Translations under genes and position numbers: made by a program
Source: Burkholderiaceae bacterium
Lineage (GTDB): Bacteria > Pseudomonadota > Gammaproteobacteria > Burkholderiales > Burkholderiaceae_E
Assembly: GCA_019428955.1 (NCBI GenBank)
Contig: JAHYJF010000136.1
Span: 1 to 9,162 of the forward strand
Direction of reading: 5' to 3'
Length of the DNA: 9,162 nucleotides
Notes under the pieces: model-generated
Told to the model about the DNA's origin: nothing
The model's database searches: none
What the model saw: only the letters and a program-made list of their open reading frames with translations
Part shown: positions 1 through 6,931 of the stretch, piece by piece
Numbering within the stretch: position 1 is the first letter of the stretch
Layout: every line of letters begins with the position of its first letter

Positions 1-903
1 GACCACCCGGTCGACCACCCGCAGCAGCTTGCGGACATGCTCCGGGGTAGTGGCGGTGCCGAGTGTCGCCACCGCGTTGCCGACGCCGTGTTGCGCCAGC
101 ATCACGACATCCATATAGCCCTCGACCACGATCGCGACGTTGGAATGACGCAACTCGTCGCGAGCCTCGAACAGGCCGTAGAGTTCACGCCCTTTCGAGA
201 ACACCGGTGTCTCGGGCGAATTGAGGTACTTGGGCTCACCCGCGCCGAGCACCCGGCCGCCAAAGCCGATGGTCTTGCCGCGCGGGCTACGAATCGGAAA
301 CATCACCCGGTCACGAAACCGGTCATAGCGCTTGCGCCGGCCGCCATCGGTCTCGGGCTCGCCCTCTATCACCAGCCCCGAAGTCACCAGTTCGCTGCAG
401 TCGTAATCGGGCACTGCCGCCTGCAGCCCGCGCCATTGCTCGGGCGCGTAGCCGATGCCGTAGCGAGCTGCGGTCTCGCCGGTCAGCCCGCGGCCCTTGA
501 GGTACTCAATGGCGCGCTCCGAGTCCCGTAACCGGCTGCGATAGAACTTCTCCGCCGCCGCCAGCGTTTCGAGCAAGTCGGGCGCAGCGCGCGACTGACC
601 CTCGCGAGGGGCCTCCTGGGGCACGGTCAGGCCGACCGATTCGGCAAGTTCGCCGATCGCCTCGACGTACGACAGCCCTGACTGGTCCATCACGAAGCCG
701 ATCGCCGAGCCGTGCGCGCCGCAGCCGAAGCAATGGTAGAACTGCTTGGTCGGGCTTACCGTAAACGATGGGGTCTTCTCGGCATGAAACGGACACAAGC
801 CCTGGTAGTTGGCTCCGGCCTTGCGCAGGGCCACATTTCGTCCCACCACCTCGACGATATCGAGCCGGGCGAGCAGTTCCTGGATGAAATCGTGCGGGAT
901 CAC
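1..903 (-). CDS. dnaG: DNA primase DnaG, N-terminal 301 residues (3' part cut by window edge)
   Basis: Makes the RNA primers for lagging-strand and restart synthesis at the replication fork, working with the DnaB helicase. The reading frame is open from a GTG at 903 to the window edge. It opens with MIPHDFIQELLARLDIVEVV, the usual DnaG start. A CHC2 zinc finger follows, with C37, H40, C58 and C61 (LCPFHAEKTPSF, YHCFGCG). The RNA-polymerase domain then shows RVMFPIRS, GFGGRVLG and EPKYLNSPETPVFSKG, and the Toprim glutamate lies in VVEGYMDVV (about residue 261). The C-terminal DnaB-binding domain lies outside. The GTG sits 10 bases after the yqeY stop. No Shine-Dalgarno sequence is visible before it (the preceding bases are TAGCTGTTGCGCG), which suggests weak initiation or coupling to yqeY translation. 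rpoD would be expected next but is not in view. Confidence 0.97.
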   Translation of the reverse strand, partial: MIPHDFIQELLARLDIVEVVGRNVALRKAGANYQGLCPFHAEKTPSFTVSPTKQFYHCFGCGAHGSAIGFVMDQSGLSYVEAIGELAESVGLTVPQEAPREGQSRAAPDLLETLAAAEKFYRSRLRDSERAIEYLKGRGLTGETAARYGIGYAPEQWRGLQAAVPDYDCSELVTSGLVIEGEPETDGGRRKRYDRFRDRVMFPIRSPRGKTIGFGGRVLGAGEPKYLNSPETPVFSKGRELYGLFEARDELRHSNVAIVVEGYMDVVMLAQHGVGNAVATLGTATTPEHVRKLLRVVDRVV

Positions 904-913
904 CGCGCAACAG

Positions 914-1360
914 CTATTGCGACAACCGCGCCCGGACCAGCGTCGAAATCGCTGACAGGTCGGCGCGTCCGGCCAGCTTGCCCTTGAGGATTGCCATTAC
1001 CTTGCCCATGTCCTGGAGCCCGCTGGCGGCGCTGGCCGTGATGGCGGCAGCGACTTCGGCCTGCACCTCGGCCGGGTCCGCCTGTTTTGGCAGGTAGGCC
1101 GAAAGCACTTCCAGTTCGGCGCGCTCGGTCGCAGCCAGATCTTCGCGGCCGGCCTGCTCGAACTGGGCAATCGAATCGCGCCGCTGCTTGATCTGCCGGT
1201 TGACTACCGCCATGACCTGGGCATCGTCGAGATCGACGCGATCGTCGATCTCCTTCTGCTTGATGGCCGCCAGCAGCATCCTGATCGGCGACAGGCGCGC
1301 GGCGTCGCGGGCCCGCATCGCGGCCTTCATGTCTTCGATAACGCGATCCTTGAGCATCAT
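914..1360 (-). CDS. yqeY: GatB/YqeY domain protein YqeY
   Basis: A 148-residue protein of the YqeY family. It resembles the tail domain of the GatB subunit of the tRNA-dependent amidotransferase, a domain thought to contact tRNA. Its own cellular role is not established. Diagnostic stretches are MLKDRVIEDMKAAMRARD, LSPIRMLLAAIKQKEID, AELEVLSAYLPKQ and GLQDMGKVMAILKGKLAGRAD. It lies between rpsU and dnaG, its standard place in many proteobacteria. Two adjacent ATGs (1360 and 1357) are possible starts. An AGGGAG sequence at 1366-1371 sits 5 and 8 bases before them, so either works. The frame is open further upstream to 1429, but those 23 extra residues overlap the rpsU terminator hairpin and are unlike the family, so I reject them. 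Confidence 0.95.
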   Translation of the reverse strand: MMLKDRVIEDMKAAMRARDAARLSPIRMLLAAIKQKEIDDRVDLDDAQVMAVVNRQIKQRRDSIAQFEQAGREDLAATERAELEVLSAYLPKQADPAEVQAEVAAAITASAASGLQDMGKVMAILKGKLAGRADLSAISTLVRARLSQ

Positions 1361-1427
1361 GCGGGCTCCCTGGTAAGCGAACGCCGATTCCTGACTGGCT
1401 TTCGGCGGGGAAGCGGCGGCAGAGAAC

Positions 1428-1453
1428 AAGAAGCCCGCTTCTGCGGGCTTCTT
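1428..1453 (-). terminator. Hairpin between rpsU and yqeY: terminator or attenuator
   Basis: AAGAAGCCCGC (1428-1438), a four-base loop and GCGGGCTTCTT (1443-1453) form a perfect 11-bp stem. On the minus strand it starts 5 bases after the rpsU stop and is followed by GTTCTCT, a modest U-rich tail extended by the T-rich end of the stem. It would reduce but probably not abolish read-through into yqeY-dnaG. The E. coli macromolecular-synthesis operon is known to have a terminator between rpsU and dnaG that makes S21 far more abundant than primase. The same role here is inferred. Confidence 0.75.
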
Positions 1454-1458
1454 GCGGA

Positions 1459-1671
1459 TCAGTACATCTTCTTCGGAAGCATCTGGCTGCGCAGACGCTT
1501 GAAGTGCCGCTTGACGGCGGCCGCCTTCTTGCGCTTGCGCTCGGCCGTCGGCTTCTCATAGAACTCGCGTGCGCGCAGCTCGGTAATGAGGCCCGCTTTT
1601 TCGATCGTGCGCTTGAAACGACGCAGCGCAACGTCAAATGGCTCGTTCTCTTTTGGTCGGACGGTCGGCAT
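1459..1671 (-). CDS. rpsU: 30S ribosomal protein S21 (bS21)
   Basis: A complete 70-residue S21, the small basic protein of the 30S platform that helps the 16S rRNA 3' end engage messenger Shine-Dalgarno sequences. It starts MPTVRPKENEPFDVALRRFK and ends LRSQMLPKKMY, with the lysine/arginine-rich middle (AERKRKKAAAVKRHFKRL) typical of the family. The ATG at 1671 follows a long Shine-Dalgarno match, AAGGGGGTGAT, about 8-10 bases upstream. This is the strongest ribosome-binding site in the window and fits a highly expressed ribosomal gene. First gene of the rpsU-yqeY-dnaG operon, with its own promoter at 1703-1731 and a hairpin just after its stop. The frame is open upstream of the ATG into the tsaD region, but that extension is antisense chance reading. 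Confidence 0.98.
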   Translation of the reverse strand: MPTVRPKENEPFDVALRRFKRTIEKAGLITELRAREFYEKPTAERKRKKAAAVKRHFKRLRSQMLPKKMY

Positions 1672-1702
1672 GAAAAGAATCACCCCCTTTGAAGAATCGA
1701 AG

Positions 1703-1731
1703 ATTTTAGCAGACCCGGAAGCAGTCCGCAA
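1703..1731 (-). promoter_or_regulatory. Sigma70-type promoter of rpsU-yqeY-dnaG
   Basis: On the minus strand a -35 box TTGCGG (1726-1731) and a -10 box TAAAAT (1703-1708) are separated by exactly 17 bases. TG at the right place (TGCTAAAAT) makes an extended -10. Transcription would begin near 1696, giving a leader of about 25 bases that contains the strong rpsU Shine-Dalgarno. Based on hexamer match and position only. Confidence 0.65.
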
Positions 1732-1732
1732 A

Positions 1733-1758
1733 CGGCAACCCGGGGCGGCAACCCGGGG
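1733..1758. repeat. Two tandem copies of a 13-bp unit in the rpsU/tsaD intergenic region
   Basis: CGGCAACCCGGGG occurs twice without a gap (1733-1745, 1746-1758), followed by a partial CGGG. It lies directly upstream of the rpsU -35 box, about 37-62 bases before the inferred start site. It could be a paired protein-binding site or simply a replication-slippage duplication. The repeat is plain in the sequence; any function is unknown. Confidence 0.85.
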
Positions 1759-1845
1759 CGGGCCGGTGACAGGAGCCCGCGATTCATGGTCGGCACAACG
1801 TTTTGACTCTCTGAGGCCCTTGGCGGGCGCGGTGCCGAGGGCGGG

Positions 1846-1851
1846 TAAACT
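1846..1851 (+). promoter_or_regulatory. Possible -10 box of tsaD
   Basis: TAAACT lies 8 bases before the tsaD ATG. A start site at the usual distance would fall on or next to the initiation codon, giving a leaderless or nearly leaderless mRNA, which would fit the absence of any Shine-Dalgarno before tsaD. No good -35 box is seen at 16-18 bases (TTGGCG at 1820-1825 leaves 20). Weak evidence. Confidence 0.3.
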
Positions 1852-1859
1852 GTCGCTCC

Positions 1860-2900
1860 ATGATTGTCCTAGGGATTGAAACCTCGTGTGACGAGACCGG
1901 AGTCGCGCTCTACGACAGCGGGCGCGGGTTGCTGGCGCACGCGCTGCACTCGCAGGTCGCGATGCACGAAAACTTCGGCGGCGTGGTCCCCGAACTGGCA
2001 TCCCGGGACCATATCCAAAGGGTCCTGCCCCTGACCGAGCAAGTGCTCGCGAGCGCCGGGCTGGAGACGAGTGCGCTTGACGCGATTGCCTACACTGCCG
2101 GACCGGGACTGGTCGGAGCCCTGCTGGTGGGCGCGGCGACCGCAGCGGCACTGGCCACTGCCCTGGAGATTCCGGCCATTGGGGTGCACCACCTCGAAGG
2201 CCACCTGCTCTCGCCGCTGCTCTCGCGCGATCCGCCGGCGTTCCCATTCATCGCGCTGCTGGTCTCGGGAGGGCACACCCAGCTGCTCGAGGTCAACGGG
2301 GTCGGACGCTACCGGCTGATGGGCGAAACTCTCGATGACGCCGCCGGCGAAGCTTTCGACAAGAGCGCCAAGCTGCTCGAACTGGGCTACCCGGGCGGGC
2401 CGGCGATCGCGGCGCTGGCGGCACGGGGTCGCCCAGGGCGCTATTCACTGCCGCGCCCAATGCTGCAATCGGGCAAGCTCGACTTCAGCTTCAGCGGACT
2501 CAAGACCGCCGTCATGACTGCAGCCCGGCGCGGATTCACCGACGATGCCGCCCGCGCCGACCTCGCCTGGGAAGTACAGGAAGCCATTACCGAGGTGCTC
2601 GTCGCCAAGTCGGTCGCAGCTTTGGCCAGCACCGGGGTGGGGCGCCTGGTGGTGGCGGGCGGGGTCAGCGCCAACCGCCGGCTGCGCGAACGCCTCGCGC
2701 TGGCGCAGGAGCGCGATGGCTTCGCGCTGCACTTTCCGGAGTTCGAACTGTGCACCGACAACGGGGCGATGATCGCGCTGGTCGGCGCCTTGCGCCTGGC
2801 TGCAAGCGCCGCGCCGGCGCCGGGGCCTCTTTCGTTCGAAGTTCGCCCCCGCTGGCCGTTCGAGGAACTGGCCGCTATTCCTGACGCAGCCGCGCCCTAG
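1860..2900 (+). CDS. tsaD: tRNA N6-adenosine threonylcarbamoyltransferase TsaD
   Basis: Transfers the threonylcarbamoyl group from threonylcarbamoyl-AMP to A37 of ANN-decoding tRNAs (t6A), acting with TsaB and TsaE in the cytoplasm. At 346 residues it is full length. The ASKHA-fold start MIVLGIETSCDETGVALYD, HENFGGVVPELASRDH and the iron-binding H111 and H115 in HHLEGHLLSP are present. So are FIALLVSGGHTQLLEV, GETLDDAAGEAFDKSAKLL, FSFSGLKTAV, VVAGGVSANRRLRERL and the metal ligand D300 in CTDNGAMIA. The ATG at 1860 begins the family's normal N-terminus, but no Shine-Dalgarno precedes it. It is divergent from rpsU and convergent with the plsY operon. tsaE lies about 5 kb away in the same window. 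Confidence 0.97.
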   Translation: MIVLGIETSCDETGVALYDSGRGLLAHALHSQVAMHENFGGVVPELASRDHIQRVLPLTEQVLASAGLETSALDAIAYTAGPGLVGALLVGAATAAALATALEIPAIGVHHLEGHLLSPLLSRDPPAFPFIALLVSGGHTQLLEVNGVGRYRLMGETLDDAAGEAFDKSAKLLELGYPGGPAIAALAARGRPGRYSLPRPMLQSGKLDFSFSGLKTAVMTAARRGFTDDAARADLAWEVQEAITEVLVAKSVAALASTGVGRLVVAGGVSANRRLRERLALAQERDGFALHFPEFELCTDNGAMIALVGALRLAASAAPAPGPLSFEVRPRWPFEELAAIPDAAAP

Positions 2901-2940
2901 CACGCCCTGGTCCAGGCCCTGAACCGGGGTTCAATCCGCT

Positions 2941-3179
2941 CGCCGCAAGCGGCCACAGCCAGGCCGCGCCGCGCACTCCCGAGGAGTCACCGTGCCGGCT
3001 GCGCAGCAGCCGTGTGTCGACCCGATCGGAGAAGACCTGTGCACTCCAGTGGCGCGGCGCCGGCAGCGGATTGTGCCCCACTCGCCGGCTATGGCGTTGG
3101 CGCCCAGCAACACCTCGCCGTTGACCGCCAGCGCACCGCCCACCCCGGTACCGAGGATCACGGCGAAAACGGTCGCGAA
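2941..3179 (-). pseudogene. Remnant of a ROK-family sugar kinase (fructokinase/glucokinase type)
   Basis: Just after the plsY stop, on the same strand, one frame reads FATVFAVILGTGVGG and goes on through LLGANAIAGEWG (3179-3075). This is the second phosphate-binding motif and following stretch of ROK kinases. The next expected residues, HNPLP, are present but shifted by one base at about 3075 (GGCAC where GGCCAC would keep frame). After HNPLPAP the sequence jumps to VFSDRVDTRLLRSRHGDSSGVRGAAWLWP (given here as two abutting blocks, VFSDRVDTRLLRS and RHGDSSGVRGAAWLWP), the C-terminal signature of Mak-like fructokinases. From the family length of about 300 residues, roughly 110-120 are missing inside and a similar number at the N-terminus, including the first ATP loop (DxGGT) and the CxCGxxGC zinc motif. 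It cannot encode an active kinase. The intact gene probably followed plsY in the operon. Confidence 0.82.
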
Positions 3180-3184
3180 TCTGC

Positions 3185-3799
3185 TCAGTGCTGGCCGCCA
3201 CCGATGCGCTTCTCCTTTCCCGCCATCAGACGCCCGAAGTTGTCCCAGTGCCGATAAAGCAGCAGGACGCTCATCGCCACGATCGTGAAAACCGTGACGT
3301 CGGCGCCAAACACGAAGACGTAGAACAACGGCGCAAACGCCGCTGAGACCAGCGCCGCGAGTGACGAATAGCGGAAGAAGTAGGCGATGATTACCCAGGC
3401 GACGACCGTCGCCAGCCCGAGTATCGGGTTAATCCCGAAGAGCACCCCGCCTGCCGTCGCAACTCCCTTGCCGCCGGCAAAACCGTGGAACACCGGGTAG
3501 AGGTGTCCGACGAAGACCGCTATCCCGACCAGCGCGACGGTCTCTGGACCAAAGCCGTAGCGCGCGCCGAGGTACCTGGCCAGCACCACCGCCAGCCAGC
3601 CCTTGGCGCCATCACCGATCAGGGTCAGCGCGGCAGCCCACTTGTTCCCCGAACGCAGCACGTTGGTTGCCCCCGGGTTCTTGGAGCCGAAGGTGCGGGG
3701 ATCGGCCAGGCCCATGCCGCGGCTGACCAGCACCGCGAACGACACTGAACCCAAGAGGTAGGCGAGCACGATCGCCAGCAGGCTGTAGAGCGCTTCCAT
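3185..3799 (-). CDS. plsY: Glycerol-3-phosphate acyltransferase PlsY
   Basis: Inner-membrane enzyme that transfers the acyl group from acyl-phosphate (made by PlsX) to glycerol-3-phosphate, the first step of phospholipid synthesis. The 204 residues are strongly hydrophobic with about five membrane spans. Conserved loops are SKNPGATNVLRSGNK (39-53), GDGAKG (62-67), GHLYPVFHGFAGGKGVAT (98-115) and YRHWDNFGRL near the C-terminus. The ATG at 3799 follows GGGAGA with about 8 bases spacing. The frame is open far upstream through ybaK and xerD, but that is chance reading. It starts 14 bases after the ybaK stop and is the last intact gene of the operon. Its stop abuts the ROK-kinase relic. Confidence 0.96.
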   Translation of the reverse strand: MEALYSLLAIVLAYLLGSVSFAVLVSRGMGLADPRTFGSKNPGATNVLRSGNKWAAALTLIGDGAKGWLAVVLARYLGARYGFGPETVALVGIAVFVGHLYPVFHGFAGGKGVATAGGVLFGINPILGLATVVAWVIIAYFFRYSSLAALVSAAFAPLFYVFVFGADVTVFTIVAMSVLLLYRHWDNFGRLMAGKEKRIGGGQH

Positions 3800-3813
3800 C
3801 CGGATTTCTCCCG

Positions 3814-4298
3814 TCAGTCCCCGAGCGCGCAGTGTACCGGCTGCGCCCCCAGCAAGTCGACCAAGTGTCGCGGTGCGATGCTGACCAGGTAGCCGCGCCG
3901 GCCGCCGTTTACGAAAACGCTGGCCAATTCGAGGATCCCGGCCTCGACGAAAACCGGCAGCACCTTGCGGGTCGCGAACGGTGAAGTGCCGCCGACCTGG
4001 TAACCAGTGTGGCGCTGGGCCACTTCCGGGCTGCAGGGCTCGATCGACTTGCGCCCGGTCTGGCGCGCCAGGTTCTTGGTCGAGACGGTGCGGTCGCCAT
4101 GCATCAGCACAATCAGCGGCCGCGCGGTTTCGTCCTGCATTACCAGGGTCTTCACGACCGCGTGTTCGTCGAACCCGAGCTGGCGCGCCGATTCGGCGGT
4201 GCCGCCGTGCTCGATCCAGTCGTAGACGTGCTCGCCGAATGCGACGCCGCGGCGGCGCAGGAGCTGTGTTGCCGGCGTTTCCGATACCCGCTTGGCCA

Positions 4299-4302
<4 letters not shown>
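3814..4302 (-). CDS. ybaK: YbaK-type aminoacyl-tRNA deacylase (Cys-tRNA(Pro) deacylase)
   Basis: Stand-alone editing enzyme of the YbaK/EbsC family. Its relatives hydrolyse Cys-tRNA(Pro) formed by mischarging of prolyl-tRNA synthetase. The 162 residues begin near KRVSETPATQLLRRRGVAF, then show the conserved lysine region HAVVKTLVM (K51), VAQRHTGYQVGGTSPFATRK (95-114) and LASVFVNGGRRGYLVSI, all typical of YbaK. The N-terminal TPATQLL and middle GYxVGGxSP match the bacterial YbaK subgroup. Substrate preference (Cys against other amino acids) cannot be read from sequence alone. The first ATG (4302) overlaps the xerD stop as ATGA, implying coupled translation. A second ATG follows directly and may be the true start, because GAGGGG lies very close to both. 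Confidence 0.9.
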
Positions 4303-5266
<964 letters not shown>

Positions 5267-5270
<4 letters not shown>

Positions 5271-5836
5271 CCGCCCAGCAGTCCTTCCTTGAGGTCGCGA
5301 TCGGCGGGATGCTCGCCAATGTAAATGCGCATCACCGCGGGATAGAAGTCCTCGCCGCCGATCGGCTGACCCTTGGCCTGCCCGTTGAGCGAGATCCTGG
5401 TCGCACCGTCGACGAAATCGAGATCGACCGTGTCGCCGCTCTTGGCGGTGCCGATCGCGGCCATGGTGGCGGCCAGCTGATCGATCTGGGGCTTCATCGC
5501 CGCGAGTTGCGCTTCGCTGTGATTCTTCTCGATGCCTTCCACGAAAGCCGTGGTCATTCGTTCGGCGGAAAGTTCCATCAGCATCTTCAGCGCAATGCGT
5601 CTTGGTCCTTTCTGCACCAGCAGTGCGGCCGAAACCTTGGATTTCTCCGGCACATACAGCCCCGCGACGTAGGCCTTGAAGAACAGGATCGAGCGCAGCC
5701 CGACGCCGTTGAGCACCAGACTCTTGCCGCCCACCTGCGCGCTATCGTCAAACTTGACGCCGGCCTTCTCGGCCGCGAACGATGGAGCGGCGGCGAACAG
5801 CACGACGGCGATGGCAGCTCTCAGGACTCGCTTCAT
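5267..5836 (-). CDS. Exported chalcone-isomerase-like domain protein
   Basis: A 189-residue secreted or periplasmic protein with a bacterial chalcone-isomerase-like fold. Members of this family are usually of unknown function, and flavonoid isomerase activity should not be assumed. The N-terminus MKRVLRAAIAVVLFAAAPSF is a clear Sec signal peptide, with likely cleavage after SFA (residue 21). Family features are GLRSILFFKAYVAGLYV (about 46-62), LKMLMELSAERMTTAF, SGDTVDLDFVDG and the ending AVMRIYIGEHPADRDLKEGLLG. I chose the ATG at 5836 because GGAG at 5845-5848 sits 8 bases upstream and the hydrophobic signal begins there. Earlier ATGs at 5842 and 5878 are less suitable. First gene of the operon with xerD, ybaK and plsY; its TGA overlaps the xerD TTG. 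Confidence 0.85.
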
Positions 5837-5844
5837 TTGCATTT

Positions 5845-5848
5845 CTCC
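5845..5848 (-). promoter_or_regulatory. Shine-Dalgarno deciding the start of the chalcone-isomerase-like gene
   Basis: GGAG on the minus strand is 8 bases before the ATG at 5836 but only 2 bases before the ATG at 5842. It therefore selects the downstream ATG and the signal peptide beginning MKRVLRAA. Confidence 0.7.
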
Positions 5849-5939
5849 GATATTGGTTACTGTCCGGCAATCGGGCACCGCGCATACCCGGTCAGGCTCC
5901 GGCCAGCGCCAGCGGCATCACTCGCGCCCTTCTGAGCGC

Positions 5940-5945
5940 ACTATA
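5940..5945 (-). promoter_or_regulatory. Possible -10 box of the chalcone-isomerase-like/xerD/ybaK/plsY operon
   Basis: TATAGT on the minus strand matches the sigma70 -10 consensus at five of six positions and is the best such box in the divergent spacer. It would give a leader of about 95 bases. No convincing -35 box is found at 16-18 bases upstream, so this is tentative. Confidence 0.3.
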
Positions 5946-5973
5946 GCCGCAAATCCCCGGTTCGGGCAGTGCT

Positions 5974-5995
5974 CTCGGCTACACTTCGAGCCGAG
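5974..5995. repeat. 7-bp inverted repeat just upstream of the AEC transporter gene
   Basis: CTCGGCT (5974-5980) and AGCCGAG (5989-5995) form a perfect inverted repeat around an 8-base centre, ending 11 bases before the ATG at 6007. A -10-like TACACT (5980-5985) lies inside it. This geometry suits an operator that would block transcription, but that is inference. No -35 box is evident. Confidence 0.5.
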
Positions 5996-6006
5996 CCCAA
6001 AACCCC

Positions 6007-6924
6007 ATGAATACCATCGCCCTCCTCTACCCCGACCTCGCGCTGATCGCGTTCGGCTTTGCGCTGCGGCGCTGGGCCGGCTGGGAGACGGCGTTCTGGT
6101 CCGGACTGGAGCGGATGGTCTATTTCGTACTGTTCCCGGCACTGCTGTTCAATTCGATCCTGCGCACCCCTCTGACGCTCGGTTCGGCTGCCCCTGCGGT
6201 CTCGGTAACGCTGGCGGCGGTGCTGCTGGGCATCGTGCTTTCGTATGCCGCGCGCCGCGGTTTGCGGGCTCCCGCCACGCAGTTCGCCTCGGGCGCGCAG
6301 TGCGGTTTCCGCTTCAATTCCTACGTTGCGTTGGCGCTCTCGCAGCGGATCGGCGGTGAGCCCGGCCTCGCGCTGTGCGCGGTGATCGTCGGCTTCGTGG
6401 TGCCGCTGGCCAATGTCGGCGCGGTCTATCCCCTGGCGCGCCACGCCGGCACCGGATTGCTGCGTGAACTGGTGCGCAACCCGCTGATCATCGCCACCGT
6501 GTCGGGGATGATCGGCAACATCATCGGCCTCGAGTTGCCGCAGGTGGTGGCGGCCACGGTGACGCGGCTGGGCAGTGCCGCTCTCGCCCTAGGCCTGCTG
6601 GCCGTCGGCGCCGGACTGAGTTTTTCCGACTCTTTCGAGCCCGACCAGTCGATTCGGCGCGGCACCCGCCAGCTGACAGTCTGGTTCACGGCGGTCAAGC
6701 TGCTCGCGATGCCGGCCTTCGCGTTGCTGCTGGTGACAGTGCTGGAACTGGACACCGCGGCGGCCCAGATCGTCGTGATGTTCACCGCGATGCCGACCGC
6801 GTCGAGCGCCTACATCCTGGCCACCCGCATGGGCGGCGACGGGCCGTACGTGGCGTTCCTGATCAGCGTCTCGATGGTGGCATCACTGGTCACGCTGCCG
6901 CTCTGGCTCTCGCTGGTGCACTGA
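6007..6924 (+). CDS. AEC (auxin efflux carrier) family transporter
   Basis: A 305-residue integral membrane protein with about ten hydrophobic spans. It resembles the bacterial AEC/permease family, whose known members move small organic acids such as malate or malonate. Supporting stretches are the opening ALLYPDLALIAFGFALRRW, ERMVYFVLFPALLFNSIL (the conserved FPALLF region), RNPLIIATVSGMIGN in the middle, LLAVGAGLSF, VKLLAMPAFALLL and the C-terminal MFTAMPTASSAYILATRMGG. The last of these is the characteristic half-repeat motif. The substrate cannot be predicted. No Shine-Dalgarno precedes the ATG at 6007, but the N-terminus is that of the family. It stands alone on the plus strand, divergent from the xerD operon, and its stop is 7 bases from the convergent queG stop, with no terminator visible between. 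Confidence 0.9.
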   Translation: MNTIALLYPDLALIAFGFALRRWAGWETAFWSGLERMVYFVLFPALLFNSILRTPLTLGSAAPAVSVTLAAVLLGIVLSYAARRGLRAPATQFASGAQCGFRFNSYVALALSQRIGGEPGLALCAVIVGFVVPLANVGAVYPLARHAGTGLLRELVRNPLIIATVSGMIGNIIGLELPQVVAATVTRLGSAALALGLLAVGAGLSFSDSFEPDQSIRRGTRQLTVWFTAVKLLAMPAFALLLVTVLELDTAAAQIVVMFTAMPTASSAYILATRMGGDGPYVAFLISVSMVASLVTLPLWLSLVH

Positions 6925-6931
6925 AGTCCGG

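Noticed and set aside
37..531. 164-codon plus-strand frame opposite dnaG
   Set aside because: The opposite strand encodes primase motifs throughout, and the plus-strand translation resembles no family I know.
1672..2247. Upstream extension of the rpsU frame
   Set aside because: It is antisense to tsaD and crosses the rpsU promoter. The S21 ATG at 1671 has the best ribosome site in the window.
2920..2933. TGAACCGGGGTTCA palindrome 20 bases after the tsaD stop, considered as a terminator; GGTTCAATCC within the same region, considered as a tRNA T-arm
   Set aside because: The stem is only 5-6 bp and has no T-run. No cloverleaf, acceptor stem or CCA end can be built around the T-arm-like bases, which fall in the kinase-relic area.
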